A DNA stretch of 64,000 nt from Bacteroidota bacterium (GCA_018266455.1 JAFEAJ010000022.1:124001-188000), one strand, 5' to 3'. Positions 35,567-45,791 are shown, numbered from the stretch's first letter. Notes: generated from the sequence alone by a model not told the origin. Program-made: numbers and translations.

Positions 35567-35977
35567 CGATAAAGATTTTACCAGCCAAATATTTTTCCCC
35601 GCTTTCCTGAAGCAGCCCTAAAAGCCAGGCTATTGCTTTAGCTTGCCCAAAGTTTACAGTAAGAATGAGAAGGCTTGTTGATGCACAACAATTAATGAGG
35701 AACAACGTAGCCCGGTAATTTATTCGAAATGCGATTAACGTGTTATCTTTATTCTTGTTTTTCTTCTTTAATTTGTTTTGACAAAATCATATTTCTGTTG
35801 TCATCCCTTATTGCAAATTCAAAATTGCTCGTATTGTATTTTTGTTCAATAGGCGATAGAAAAATCATGCTGAAGCTATCCCTATTAAACAATACAGTTG
35901 TTTGCTAATTTTAATTTAGCTTATTAAAAACCGGGGCAATAGAAACTGGTAGAATTTGACAAAAATAAACATCAGGC
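35567..35977. other. Intergenic region between divergent arsR and the FGE-domain gene
   Basis: About 410 bases, AT-rich, without a gene or hairpin that I can support. It marks the left border of the accessory carbohydrate region. Confidence 0.45.
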
Positions 35978-38782
35978 ATGGCCAGGAAAACGATACTGCG
36001 CATATTTGTATTATTAAATGCCCTCCTTTTTTCTCCGCATTTTTCCGATGCCCAGGAAGTTAGTGTGCTGGCCTCAAACGGGAAATCAGTCGATGCGATT
36101 ACCGTAAATGGGCATAAATACAGTTTATTGCAGCAAGTTCCATTTATATCTTATTCCGTTAACAAAAATAATTTCACGACCAACGCTCCTTCACCGGCAA
36201 TAAATTTTTCTTTCAAAGATTCCTTTACTGCTGGTGGAGAAAAGATGTATGTGCTGAATTTCAAAAATGTTTCAAATGATACCATTGAATTGCATAATGT
36301 GTTTCCTTTCGATTCAGCGCACGCCACCGCATACATTACAGGCAAAGGCGATCATCCACTTTCAAGAACGCATTTATTTTTACCGGGAAAATTGCCGGTA
36401 AATGTAATTGTGCCCGATAATGCATGGGATTTGGGCTATACCTCCATGATGTTAGATAAAGAAAATGCTGTAGCTGCCCTCGTTCGCCGAAACAGGAAAC
36501 CTATTGCCCTCGGTGCCCGCAGGCGTTTTGAAACGGTGCTCTACCCCGGTGGTATGGTAAGTTATCATTTTTATATCACAACATTCAGGGGCAATTGGCA
36601 AACCGGGCTTACCGATATTTTTCAATCCAAAATGTTGTACGATACCACCACGTTTGACAATGCTTTTTTTGAACGCGATGATTTAAAATGGTTCCGTCAT
36701 ACTTATGTATTGCACATCATGGACGCGTGGGACAAAAACTATTACGATATTGCCGACGGTAAATATCATTTAAAAGAATTTATAGAAAGCGGCAAGAAAT
36801 TATTTGGTGGCGACGATGTGGTATGCGTGTGGCCCACCTGGCCCACATTGGGCCTGGACCAACGCAATCAGTTTAATTTATTTGAAGATTTGCCAGGTGG
36901 ATTGCCTGCGATGAAAAAACAAGCAGAAATTAGCCGTACGTTAGGCACAAAATTCTTTATCTGTTATAATCCCTGGGACGAAGGCACCGATAAAGAAAAT
37001 CATTATGATGGATTATCATATTTGATCAAAGGCACAACAGCCGATGGCGTGGTATTGGACACGAAAGCAGAAGCCGGCAAAGCGATACAAAATTCGGCTG
37101 ACCGTGTTCGCAAAGGCGTGATCATGTACAGCGAAGGAATGGCAGTACCGAAAGACATGACAGGCATTGTTGCAGGAAGGGTGCACAATGCCTTGTATTA
37201 TCCGCCCATGTTGAATTTGAACAAGCTGATAAAGCCTGAGTTTACAATATACCGGGTAACAGAAATAAACAAAGAAAAAATTCAGCGCGAATATGCTACT
37301 TCATTTTTCAATGGCTATGGAACAGAAATCAACATCATGAGCGCAGGCAAGCCCGATTGGGTAGACGGGCAATACCAATACTTAGGCCGTACTTCGCGCA
37401 TTTTAAGAGAGAATAGCGAAAACTTTGTGCATAAAGGGTACACCCCATTAATACCCACAACTTGCGACAGTATTTGGGCGAACAAATGGGCATACCTGGA
37501 TAAAACCATTTACACAGTTTATAGCATCATCCCACAAGGATATAAAGGCTATTTATTTGAAGTACAGCCGCAGCGGGGAAAGCATTTTGTTGACTTGTGG
37601 CACCATAAATTGCTACAGCCGTGCAACATCAATAATAAATGGCTGATAGGTGCAGAGGCAGATGGGTTTAATGTTTTTGATTTGGGCACCAATAATGAAG
37701 GCAATGTAGATTGCATTGCGCAACTGCCAGAAATATTGAGCGCTTCCATTGATGGCGATCAGATAAATATAACAACAACCCAAACCCAAGGTGAAATCAG
37801 GTTGTGGATGGGCCATCCTGACTATGCCAAAGAACCCATGAAATTAAAAGCTGTTAACCAAACATTGTCCATGCACAGAAATTTTGGAAGGTTCGAGGGC
37901 GATTTTATTGTGCAATATTTTGAAGGAAATGTTTTAAAAGATGAAACCATAGTAACCTTACCGGCTGGAAGACCGCGTAGGATTTCAATAGTGCAAAAAA
38001 CAATCATTGCCAAATCTGCTCCTTTCAGGATGACCAAAGTGCCTGCCGGGAAATATACATTCAAATCAACCTGGGGCGATGAATTTATTCGTTATCCCGA
38101 TCAGGATGAAGGCAAGACATTCATTATGCCTCCATTCTGGATGGACATTTACCCTGTAACCAATAGTGATTTTAAAAAATTTATGGATGTTTCGAATTAC
38201 AAGCCTGCCGATGCCGCCAATTTTTTAAAGCATTGGAAAAATGGCAGAATCCCTGCCGGGCAGGAAAATTATCCTGTGGTATATGTTAGTTATGAAGATG
38301 CAAAAGCTTATGCCAAATGGGTTGGCAAGCGCTTGCCAACAGAAGCAGAATGGCAATATGCAGCACAAGCAGGCGATACTGCCAGAGAATGGCCCTGGGA
38401 CCAAACTGTACCCGTGCACCGAAGAAATGAGTTCATCACAGAAACTTTGACCCTGACGCACCTGGAAGGCATTGACTCATCAGTTTGTAATTTAGGCGAT
38501 GGCAAACCCAAACCGGTAGGCCACTACCCCAAAGGAGCAAACCCTTATGGGATACAAGACCTGGCAGGCTCGGTTTGGCAGCTTACTAATGATGAATATA
38601 TGCAAAGCAGCCATCGATATATTATGCTGAAAGGCGGCTCGTATTTTAAACCTTCAGGCAGTTGGTGGTATGTGCAGGGAGGCCCGCGTGAATTGAATTT
38701 CCGTCAATATTTACTGCGGGTCAGCCAGGGTTTTGAGCGCAATGCCACAGTAGGTTTTCGCTGCGTGAAAGATGCCCAGTAA
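35978..38782 (+). CDS. Secreted glycosidase-like protein with C-terminal SUMF1/FGE domain
   Basis: This 934-residue protein has a signal peptide ending FSDAQ. A beta-rich region (about 26-200) is followed by a TIM-barrel-like part with VVCVWPTWPTLGLDQRNQF, KFFICYNPWDEG and ADGVVLDTKAE, in which Asp and Glu residues end predicted strands as in glycoside hydrolases. Residues about 690-934 form a SUMF1/formylglycine-generating-enzyme-like domain (MDIYPVTNSDFKKFM, RLPTEAEWQYAA, GSVWQLTNDEY, GFRCVKDA). I do not recognise a named family for the first part. The FGE-like domain may bind or modify rather than act on sulfatases, since no sulfatase gene is near. Confidence 0.75.
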   Translation: MARKTILRIFVLLNALLFSPHFSDAQEVSVLASNGKSVDAITVNGHKYSLLQQVPFISYSVNKNNFTTNAPSPAINFSFKDSFTAGGEKMYVLNFKNVSNDTIELHNVFPFDSAHATAYITGKGDHPLSRTHLFLPGKLPVNVIVPDNAWDLGYTSMMLDKENAVAALVRRNRKPIALGARRRFETVLYPGGMVSYHFYITTFRGNWQTGLTDIFQSKMLYDTTTFDNAFFERDDLKWFRHTYVLHIMDAWDKNYYDIADGKYHLKEFIESGKKLFGGDDVVCVWPTWPTLGLDQRNQFNLFEDLPGGLPAMKKQAEISRTLGTKFFICYNPWDEGTDKENHYDGLSYLIKGTTADGVVLDTKAEAGKAIQNSADRVRKGVIMYSEGMAVPKDMTGIVAGRVHNALYYPPMLNLNKLIKPEFTIYRVTEINKEKIQREYATSFFNGYGTEINIMSAGKPDWVDGQYQYLGRTSRILRENSENFVHKGYTPLIPTTCDSIWANKWAYLDKTIYTVYSIIPQGYKGYLFEVQPQRGKHFVDLWHHKLLQPCNINNKWLIGAEADGFNVFDLGTNNEGNVDCIAQLPEILSASIDGDQINITTTQTQGEIRLWMGHPDYAKEPMKLKAVNQTLSMHRNFGRFEGDFIVQYFEGNVLKDETIVTLPAGRPRRISIVQKTIIAKSAPFRMTKVPAGKYTFKSTWGDEFIRYPDQDEGKTFIMPPFWMDIYPVTNSDFKKFMDVSNYKPADAANFLKHWKNGRIPAGQENYPVVYVSYEDAKAYAKWVGKRLPTEAEWQYAAQAGDTAREWPWDQTVPVHRRNEFITETLTLTHLEGIDSSVCNLGDGKPKPVGHYPKGANPYGIQDLAGSVWQLTNDEYMQSSHRYIMLKGGSYFKPSGSWWYVQGGPRELNFRQYLLRVSQGFERNATVGFRCVKDAQ

Positions 38783-38894
38783 TTTTTAGATGCGCATCTT
38801 TCCAAAGTTCAGGGTTTTAAAAAAAATGTTGCCCAGAAAACAGCCCACGCTATTCCGCCCAGGTCATCACATAACCGGGGTTCTCAATATTCGG

Positions 38895-39026
38895 CTACCA
38901 CCCAATCTTTTTTTCAATAAATTCAATAAGGCTATTTGCCATTATTTCCTGCTCTGCTACATTCGGATGACCGGGTGTTTTTTTGAACTTAAAGAAATAA
39001 ATGTCAGGCGCGGAGATATCCGTATG
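38895..39026 (-). pseudogene. C-terminal fragment of an SGNH/GDSL-like hydrolase
   Basis: The minus strand encodes 43 residues, containing TPGHPNVAEQEIMANSL and ending FIEKKIGW before a TAG at 38895. The GHPN...MA...L pattern resembles the last block of SGNH hydrolases, which holds the catalytic His. The frame is closed upstream by a stop at 39027-39029, just where the MFS remnant begins on the other strand, so the rest of the gene is gone. No start codon is available. Confidence 0.4.
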
Positions 39027-39467
39027 CTATTTAACAATAAAACCCGGTTGAGAAAATATATAACAAGCATTATAATTGGAATACCGATTTGGTTTGTGGT
39101 TGGGATACTAATCACCTTCTCTCCGGAATTTGGAAAAGAAATGGGCCTCACCCAACCTGCTGATGCTGGTAAAGCAGTTTTGTTCGGATTTGCTGGGCAG
39201 GTTGCAGGAAATGTCATCAGTGGATGGCTTAGCCAATATTTTCAAAGCAGGAAAAAGGTTATCTTCTTATTTATGATAATGTCTATTCTGTTTTTCCTTG
39301 TTTATTTGTTGGCCCCATTCAGCCATGCAATATGGCTTTACTTAATAATTGCCTGTCTTGGCTTTTGCAGCGGTTACTGGACGCTTTTCATTACCGTGGC
39401 AGCTGAGCTTTTTGGATCCAACCTTCGGGCAACTGTAGCTACTACAGTTCCCAATATTGTAAGGGGC
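39024..39467 (+). pseudogene. Truncated MFS transporter
   Basis: About 148 residues from RLRKYITSIIIGIPIWFVVG to NLRATVATTVPNIVRG match the C-terminal half of a 12-helix MFS carrier, with AELFGSNLRATVATT being the loop before helix 11. Helices 1-6 and the last helix are missing. The frame carries on into unrelated residues and stops at 39509. Upstream in-frame codons from 38790 do not look like a transporter. Confidence 0.75.
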
Positions 39468-39504
39468 TATCATTCCATTGACCTTCCTATTTATATTGAC
39501 AAAA

Positions 39505-39921
39505 AATAATATCAGCACTTTTAGAACAATGGATGAAGAATGGCGAAAGGAAACGCACCGCCGGATGAAACAAATAGCAGAAACCCTTGCCCAAAGTATA
39601 GGAGGTTCTTGTGAATTCAACATAAACCGCGGTTGCCCTTTTTTAGTGAATGAAGAAAAATTTACGGAACAGGTAAGGTAGCATGCCTGTGAATATATCG
39701 GCCAGGAAAATGTGCTGGATGCTGACATTTGGATAGCGGCAGAAGATTTTGCTTATTATTCTCAAAATGCGGATTCATGTTTTTATTTGCCCGGCGTTGG
39801 TAACAGGGAAAAAGGAATTGAGTCTTCGCTACATAATCCAACTTTCAATATTGACGAAGATGCACTTTCGGTAAGCACGGGATTAATGGCTTACATAGCT
39901 GTTAAACAATTGGGAAATTGA
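39505..39921 (+). pseudogene. C-terminal fragment of an M20 peptidase/amidohydrolase with internal stop
   Basis: The plus strand reads STFRTMDEEWRKETHRRM and continues with GGSCEFNINRGCPFLVNE up to a TAG at 39679-39681. It then carries on in the same frame with ENVLDADIWIAAEDFAYYSQ and a normal C-terminus (GLMAYIAVKQLGN). These are the last about 140 residues of an M20 enzyme such as hippurate hydrolase. The catalytic N-terminal part is missing, and the fragment is joined to the MFS remnant. Confidence 0.85.
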
Positions 39922-40016
39922 AATAACATGTGTTTGAGAATACATTACACTGCCAGAAAATCAATGCACGGTGCCATTCTAAATAATCCTTTTTTTGTTT
40001 GTGCTTACCAGCCTTA

Positions 40017-41330
40017 TTATTCTACTATCACAATCATTATATCCATTACATTCGTCATGGTGGGCCCGGTAAAGATATGCCCGCCGGCTTTTTGAAAAAA
40101 ATGATAGGAGTCAAACTCCTGCAAGAATTTTTCAATATTTAAACCCATTCCGGAAGCTGCTGCATACGTTTCAGAATTGACAACCGCGCCGGCTGCATTG
40201 GTGGGGCCATCGCTTCCATCGGTACCGGCTGACAAAATAGCAATGCCCTTTTTATCTTTCAACATTAAAGCCGCATGCAAAGCAAGATGCTGATTCCTTC
40301 CCCCAAGTCCATTTCCATTTACTTTAATTGTTGTTTCACCGCCAAAAAGCAAACAAACAGGTTTTTTGCAATTATTGTCCTTTTGATACCTCTCTGCTAT
40401 TTCAATTAAAAACTCAGCTGCTTTCACGGAATCACCTTCCAATTTATCGGAAAGAATGAATGAATTAATACCGAGTTCAGCACATTTATTTTTTGCAGCC
40501 TCTAACGCTATACTATTGCTACCGATAATAAGATTGTGTGTGTTCCTGAAATATTCTTCGCCAGCTTTCGAAGCGCCTGTATTCACCCCGCTGCTGTCGC
40601 TTAAAAATTTTATAATTGCCGGCGATGTTTCCTGAAGAATATTATGCTTCTTTAAAATGTTCATTGCATCTTCCCTTGTTGTTGGATTAGGCGCAGTAGG
40701 CCCCGAAGCAATCAAATCAATGGGATCTCCAATCACATCCGATAAGATGAGTGTGATCAAAGCAGCCGGATAAACTGCTTTGGCCAACTGCCCGCCTTTT
40801 ATGTTTGACAATTGTTTTCTCACGGTATTTATTTCTTTAATATCCGCCCCACTTTTCAATAAGAGTTCGTTCAGTTTTTCAAGGTCTGACAATTTTATTT
40901 CGCCGGGGCAATCGGTTAATAATGCAGATCCGCCACCTGATAAAAGACAAATAACCATATCCTGCGCCGTTGCTTTGTTGGCTATGGCAAGTATTTTATT
41001 GGCGGCAATTACACTGTTTCCATCCGGAATGGGATGGCCCGCCTCAGTAACGGTAATATAGTTTAATTCGCAGGCGTGACCGTATTTCACTGCAACATGT
41101 CCGTCAGTTATATGATCTCCCAGTATGTTTTCCATCTCCTTTGCCATTAATGCACTGGCCTTGCCTGCGCCGATTATGTAAATACAATCAAACTCTCTCA
41201 ATGAAAAATGAAGGTTGGCAATAGCAAGGGTTGAATCAGTAACAGACACATAGTCCCGTATCATTTTACCAGGCAAAACACTTTGAACAGCCGCATTGAA
41301 AATTTCTTCTAAAACCGCACAAGCATTCAT
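40017..41330 (-). CDS. Glycerate 2-kinase (MOFRL family)
   Basis: The 437-residue protein has the glycerate kinase N-domain with IIGAGKASALMAKEME and LLSGGGSALLTDC. The C-terminal MOFRL domain contains LLFGGETTIKVNG-GLGGRNQHLAL and AGTDGSDGPTNAAGA. It phosphorylates D-glycerate to 2-phosphoglycerate, feeding glycolysis. The frame is intact, unlike the genes to its left. The GntP permease gene lies 58 bases upstream on the same strand, which suggests import and phosphorylation of glycerate or a related sugar acid. Confidence 0.92.
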   Translation of the reverse strand: MNACAVLEEIFNAAVQSVLPGKMIRDYVSVTDSTLAIANLHFSLREFDCIYIIGAGKASALMAKEMENILGDHITDGHVAVKYGHACELNYITVTEAGHPIPDGNSVIAANKILAIANKATAQDMVICLLSGGGSALLTDCPGEIKLSDLEKLNELLLKSGADIKEINTVRKQLSNIKGGQLAKAVYPAALITLILSDVIGDPIDLIASGPTAPNPTTREDAMNILKKHNILQETSPAIIKFLSDSSGVNTGASKAGEEYFRNTHNLIIGSNSIALEAAKNKCAELGINSFILSDKLEGDSVKAAEFLIEIAERYQKDNNCKKPVCLLFGGETTIKVNGNGLGGRNQHLALHAALMLKDKKGIAILSAGTDGSDGPTNAAGAVVNSETYAAASGMGLNIEKFLQEFDSYHFFQKAGGHIFTGPTMTNVMDIMIVIVE

Positions 41331-41388
41331 CCTGGGATTTATTATTGTACTACAATACTTTTTTCAAAAAATGATTCCCGATAAAAGT

Positions 41389-42720
41389 CTATAAAACAAA
41401 AAAAGATACGACCCACACGCAAATAAAGACTGTTATTCCCATAATAATAGTTGCTGAGGAATAAACTCGGAGGGTTACATCAGCCTTTATATCCGCAAAT
41501 TTTGTAATCACCCAAAAATAAGAATCGTTGGCATGTGAGATCATCATGGAACCGGCGCCCATTGCCAGCATGGTAAATATTTTGCCCCATTCGGAATCCA
41601 GCCCCAGCACCGGAAGCATTGGCGTAATAATTGAAGCCACCGTAATGATGGCTACCGTAGAAGATCCCTGAGCTGTTTTCATAATAAAAGCCATAAGAAA
41701 CGGAATGGCAAGACCGAGTCCCGATCGGCTTAATATATTGCCCGTCTCTGATCCAATACCAGTTTCTTTTATTACCATTCCAAACATGCCCCCCGCAGCA
41801 GTTACAATAAGAATAGGCCCTGCCTTTTCAATAGCCTGTTCAAAAATGCTGTTTACACCTTTCATGCTTTTGTCCTTTATCAACAATATTGCGAGTAAAA
41901 CACCGATGGACAAAGCAATGACCGGTTGCCCGCAGAAAATTATTCCTTTTATAAAAACAGAACTGGAATCAAACCCGGGAAGGCTGAACAATGAATTGGC
42001 GGTAATTAAAGTTAATGGAGCCGCAATGGGAAGGAATGATAAAAAAACAGGGGGAAGGTTATTGCCATCCGTCTGTTGAGCAAAATCCTTTTCATCAGCA
42101 GGCAGGTATCCTTTCTTTTTAGTTATCCATTTTACCCAATAGTAGGATACAATAAAACCAGGAATGGCAAACAAGGTTCCTATCACAATCAATACACCGA
42201 TATTCGCTTTCATGATGCCTGCTGCCGCCAATGCTCCAGGATGAGGAGGAATTAAGCAGTGAACAGAATACAATGAGCAGGCTAAAACTATTGCAATAAA
42301 TGGCATGGCTATTTTTGATTTGGCGCTGACCGATTTTGCTAACCCGCTCAGGATAATAAATCCTGAATCGCAAAATATAGGCATGCCGGTAATAAATCCC
42401 GTAAGGCCTAAAGCCGGAACGGCATTTTTTTGCCCTGTTTTCTTCAATAAAAACTTTGCAATACTTAAAGCCCCACCTGTCTTTTCAAGAATCACCGCAA
42501 TGATGGCGCCCGTAATAATCAACAACCCGATGGAGCCCATGGTGGCGCCAAAACCATCTTTTATAATTTTTATTACTTCCTTACCGGGCAAAGTCACAAC
42601 AGCAAGAAAAAGTGATGCAAGAAAAAGAGAGACAAATGCGTTTAGCTTAAATTTTGAGGTAAATATAACAACAATAGCAATGCTTGCGCCTACTGTTACA
42701 GTAGTAGTTAAAATGTCCAT
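41389..42720 (-). CDS. GntP-family sugar-acid:proton symporter
   Basis: The 443-residue membrane protein has about 12-14 hydrophobic segments, and the GntP-type motifs IFCDSGFIIL (about 115), LIPPHPGALAAAG and AQGSSTVAIIT are clear. GntP members import gluconate, glycerate or related hydroxy acids. Coupling to glycerate 2-kinase makes glycerate a likely substrate, but this rests on position. It is followed upstream after 26 bases by the truncated sugar-transporter gene. Confidence 0.92.
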   Translation of the reverse strand: MDILTTTVTVGASIAIVVIFTSKFKLNAFVSLFLASLFLAVVTLPGKEVIKIIKDGFGATMGSIGLLIITGAIIAVILEKTGGALSIAKFLLKKTGQKNAVPALGLTGFITGMPIFCDSGFIILSGLAKSVSAKSKIAMPFIAIVLACSLYSVHCLIPPHPGALAAAGIMKANIGVLIVIGTLFAIPGFIVSYYWVKWITKKKGYLPADEKDFAQQTDGNNLPPVFLSFLPIAAPLTLITANSLFSLPGFDSSSVFIKGIIFCGQPVIALSIGVLLAILLIKDKSMKGVNSIFEQAIEKAGPILIVTAAGGMFGMVIKETGIGSETGNILSRSGLGLAIPFLMAFIMKTAQGSSTVAIITVASIITPMLPVLGLDSEWGKIFTMLAMGAGSMMISHANDSYFWVITKFADIKADVTLRVYSSATIIMGITVFICVWVVSFFVL

Positions 42721-42746
42721 GGTTTGTTCAATTGTTTCTTCCCTTT

Positions 42747-43628
42747 TTAGTTCCCTGCATAAATAATCAAAGCAAGCCCCATGATAAAAAATATGAACAT
42801 GGTTGTTAAATAAATGCCGGTTCCTTTTGGTGATTCCCTAAACTCTTTCCAGACAAACACCCCCCACAACGCTGCTATCAACGTGGCACCCTGCCCCAGC
42901 CCATAAGAAATAGCTGTGCCTGCTTTGCCTGCTGCAATAAGGTTAAAAGAATTTCCAATGCCCCATATCAGCCCGCCCAGTACGCCTTCCAGGTGCGTAC
43001 TGAATTTTCCATTAAAAAAATCATGATAAGTTACCGGGATGTCTGTAAACGGTTTTTTCATTAAAAGAGTATTGAAAATAAAATTGCTGAAAAATATCCC
43101 AACAGAAAAAATAAACACGGCGGTATAAGGTGTCATTTTGCCTGCGGCAGGGGCAACAAAATTTTCAAGGTCCATGGATGCAGCAATAAACCTGTAAAAA
43201 AATGACATCAATATTCCTGCAATCAAAGAAATGACAATACCTTTTGCGGATGCTTTTTGCTTTTCGCTTTCCGACTTTTTGTACGCCATGGCATTAATGA
43301 CAATGGCAACAGCAACCAACCCTACCCCGATAAAAAGATAGGCGGGGTCTCCTTTCTGTGAAGCTGCATAATTTATAATCACTCCAAGCACCAGCGCCAA
43401 CCCAATAGCTATGGGGAATGCTACCGCAAGCCCAGCAATGGCAATAGCAGCAGAAAATAAAATATTGGCAGCATTAAAAATTACACCACCCGTGAAAGCG
43501 CTTAATAAATTTGCAGTATCTGCTTGTTGCAAATCTGCTATGAAAGGCCTGCCCCCTTCTCCAAAACTTCCAAGCGTTAAAGCGCTGATGAGAGAAAACA
43601 ATAAAATGCCAATCACATAATCCCAGTA
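42747..43628 (-). pseudogene. N-terminally truncated sugar transporter (GRP/RbsU-like DMT family)
   Basis: The open frame from 43616 gives 289 residues, with about nine hydrophobic helices and motifs GGVIFNAANILF and VAFPIAIGLALVLG. Full-length members start about 45 residues earlier with one more helix. Here the homologous text continues upstream only for a few codons (YWDYVIG, 43628 onwards) and then meets the end of the cytochrome gene. The first helix is thus lost through a deletion. A protein could be made from 43616, but its topology would be disturbed. Confidence 0.75.
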
Positions 43629-44221
43629 TTGACAAATATGGTTCCTATATGCGGTAGAAAGCTCATTTTCGTAATTCTGGTGACAGGAAGCTCGTCTTTA
43701 TTATTTGTAGCAGGGAATTGTGCTACCTGTTCCAGGTCAACAACAAGAGATGATGATTTTATTTTTTCGGGTATGGGGTCCTGTATGCCTTTATCGCCTT
43801 TGTTTGCCAATGGCGCCGAAACTTTATTAGCATATATAAAAGCAAGTAGGGCACCTACTTCATCATCTTTAAGTGCGGCAAAGGAAGGCATAACCGTTTT
43901 GAATGTTTTGCGTAATTCAATCGCTCTCTTATCGCCCGATGAAAACATCTGCTGCGGGTCTTTAATGAACCGATGCAGCCATTCTGCTGACGCCTCGCCG
44001 GTAACATGCCCCAGTGCTGGCCCGATTTCATCCTTACTGAATCCATGACAGGCAGAACAATTTTTTTCAAATAAAAACTTCCCTGTTGCTATTACGGTGC
44101 TGTCGTTAGAAAAAGCATTGTCTTCTTTAGAAGTACCGGAGTGGCAGGAACAAAAAAAACATAGAATTCCTATGAGGCAAACAGGAAAAAAACTTTTTTG
44201 TTGCAATGACATTTGTTTCAT
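43613..44221 (-). pseudogene. 3'-truncated cytochrome c-PQQ dehydrogenase-like gene
   Basis: The 202-residue product starts with a lipoprotein signal (lipobox CFFCSC) and a class I cytochrome c domain with heme motif CSACH and an axial Met (VMPSF). The residues after about 155 (VAQFPATNN, PVTRITKMSFLPHIGTIFVNT) look like the first strand of a PQQ/sorbosone-dehydrogenase-type beta-propeller. The frame stops within that strand, at the junction with the sugar-transporter remnant. A soluble cytochrome may still be made. It overlaps the ADP-ribosylglycohydrolase stop by 4 bases (ATGA). Confidence 0.72.
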
Positions 44222-45759
44222 TTTGCCGGGTGCATTGAAATACCATTAACAGGCGCTTCTGAATAAATAATAATATCCCCTATAGTAAAATTCTGATCCG
44301 GGGCAGGGTTCAATATTTTCATTCTTACAACATGCTTGCCTTTTGACAGGTCGTAATTCCAGCAGATGTCGTATCGCCGTGCTTCACGGGCAGCAGGCAG
44401 CTTAGGTGATTCTATTAGCTTTCCATCAACATACAATTCAGTATTGTAAACAAATTTTGTTTTGATATTTTTCCAATCTACCGCATCTCCCTTAACAACA
44501 AAGCCGGTTCCTTCAAATTCAAAGCTGAACTCATCTTTGTTTGAAGACCATGTTGCATTCGTTTTCGCAACCGGGTACAGTCCTGTAAAACTTTTTTCAA
44601 ATTTTACAGCCTGCGGTTGCTGTGTTTTAATGATTACACTGTCACCGGAAATTTTTCCCCCGTTCTTTTCAATATTCATCAGCGCATGCCTGTAGCCGGT
44701 TTCATATACTTTGTTAAGCGACATAGTGGTGTACTTGAAATCAATATCTTCAATTTCTTTTAGCCCCATTTTCCAATAAGCAGGGATATGATCATACCCG
44801 ATCATGGCGCCAAGTACTCCGCCAGCCGTGGAAGGATTGCAATCGGCGTCTTGTCCGCAGCGAGTGGTTATCTCAAGTGTTTTTGTAAAATCTCCATTTC
44901 CATATAATAACCCTATTGTAACGTATGCTGCATTTACTTTGGCATCAATATCGAAAGGCGCAAATACGCCATCGGGGCACCCGATATCTTCTGCCCATTT
45001 TTTTTGCACCTGGAACCAGGTTTGCTTCCAGTCTGCCGGGTATTTCTTATGCCATGCTATCACATCGGCAATACATTGATAAAATTCGCTTTGCACAGGA
45101 ATTGTTTTCAATGCTTCCGTTACAATAAAATTTATATTGTGGGATGTAAAAGCCAATGCGTACATGGCTCCAACATACACACCGCCATACCAGCCATCTC
45201 CATAATTCATAATGTGCCCGATCTTATCACTGATGGCCGAGGCAGTATTGGGCATAGCCGGGCTCATTAATCCCGCAAAATCACTTTCTATCTGATAGTC
45301 TATGCAATCGGCATGAGGGTTGTGCTTCCAATATCCGCTCATTGGAGGTTTGATACCATTTAATATGTTATACCTGGCTACCTGGTTGGCGTGCCACAAT
45401 TCATAATCCGCCTGGGCAATGGCATGGGCAAAAGAATCTGCCGGTGCATCCAAACCATATTTTTCAAACACATCCACAAAAGTCAGGTCCATATAGAGGT
45501 CATCATAAAGGCCAGGGTCATTGAGCATGGTTTTTTTTAAATACCCATCATACCACACCAGGGGTTGGTAATCCCCGATAAACGTTCCCTGAAAACGAAA
45601 TTCATAAGGGCCTCCAAACGTTACTCCAATTGTTTGCCCGGCCCAACCTCCCATTATTTTATCCTTCAACTGTTCTTTCGCCAGCAAAAATGTTTTTTGC
45701 TGAGCATGAATTTTTGCAATTGAAACCCAAAAGACGACAAGCAGAATAATTTTTTTCAT
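44218..45759 (-). CDS. Secreted ADP-ribosylglycohydrolase-family protein
   Basis: The 513-residue protein has a signal peptide (MKKIILLVVFWVSIAKIHAQ). The fold's metal motifs are present: GGWAGQTIGVTFGGP near the N-terminus, LYDDLYMDLTF (about 91) and the C-terminal TRCGQDADCNPSTAGGVLGA (about 300). Family members remove ADP-ribose or hydrolyse related ribosyl bonds with two magnesium ions. Residues about 390-513 form a beta-rich extension that may bind carbohydrate. Export makes protein de-ADP-ribosylation unlikely; the adjacent ribokinase suggests a nucleoside or ribosyl substrate. The start is uncertain by five codons (45774). Confidence 0.85.
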   Translation of the reverse strand: MKKIILLVVFWVSIAKIHAQQKTFLLAKEQLKDKIMGGWAGQTIGVTFGGPYEFRFQGTFIGDYQPLVWYDGYLKKTMLNDPGLYDDLYMDLTFVDVFEKYGLDAPADSFAHAIAQADYELWHANQVARYNILNGIKPPMSGYWKHNPHADCIDYQIESDFAGLMSPAMPNTASAISDKIGHIMNYGDGWYGGVYVGAMYALAFTSHNINFIVTEALKTIPVQSEFYQCIADVIAWHKKYPADWKQTWFQVQKKWAEDIGCPDGVFAPFDIDAKVNAAYVTIGLLYGNGDFTKTLEITTRCGQDADCNPSTAGGVLGAMIGYDHIPAYWKMGLKEIEDIDFKYTTMSLNKVYETGYRHALMNIEKNGGKISGDSVIIKTQQPQAVKFEKSFTGLYPVAKTNATWSSNKDEFSFEFEGTGFVVKGDAVDWKNIKTKFVYNTELYVDGKLIESPKLPAAREARRYDICWNYDLSKGKHVVRMKILNPAPDQNFTIGDIIIYSEAPVNGISMHPAK

Positions 45760-45791
45760 GATACTCATTAGCATTAAAAAATGTATTTCAA

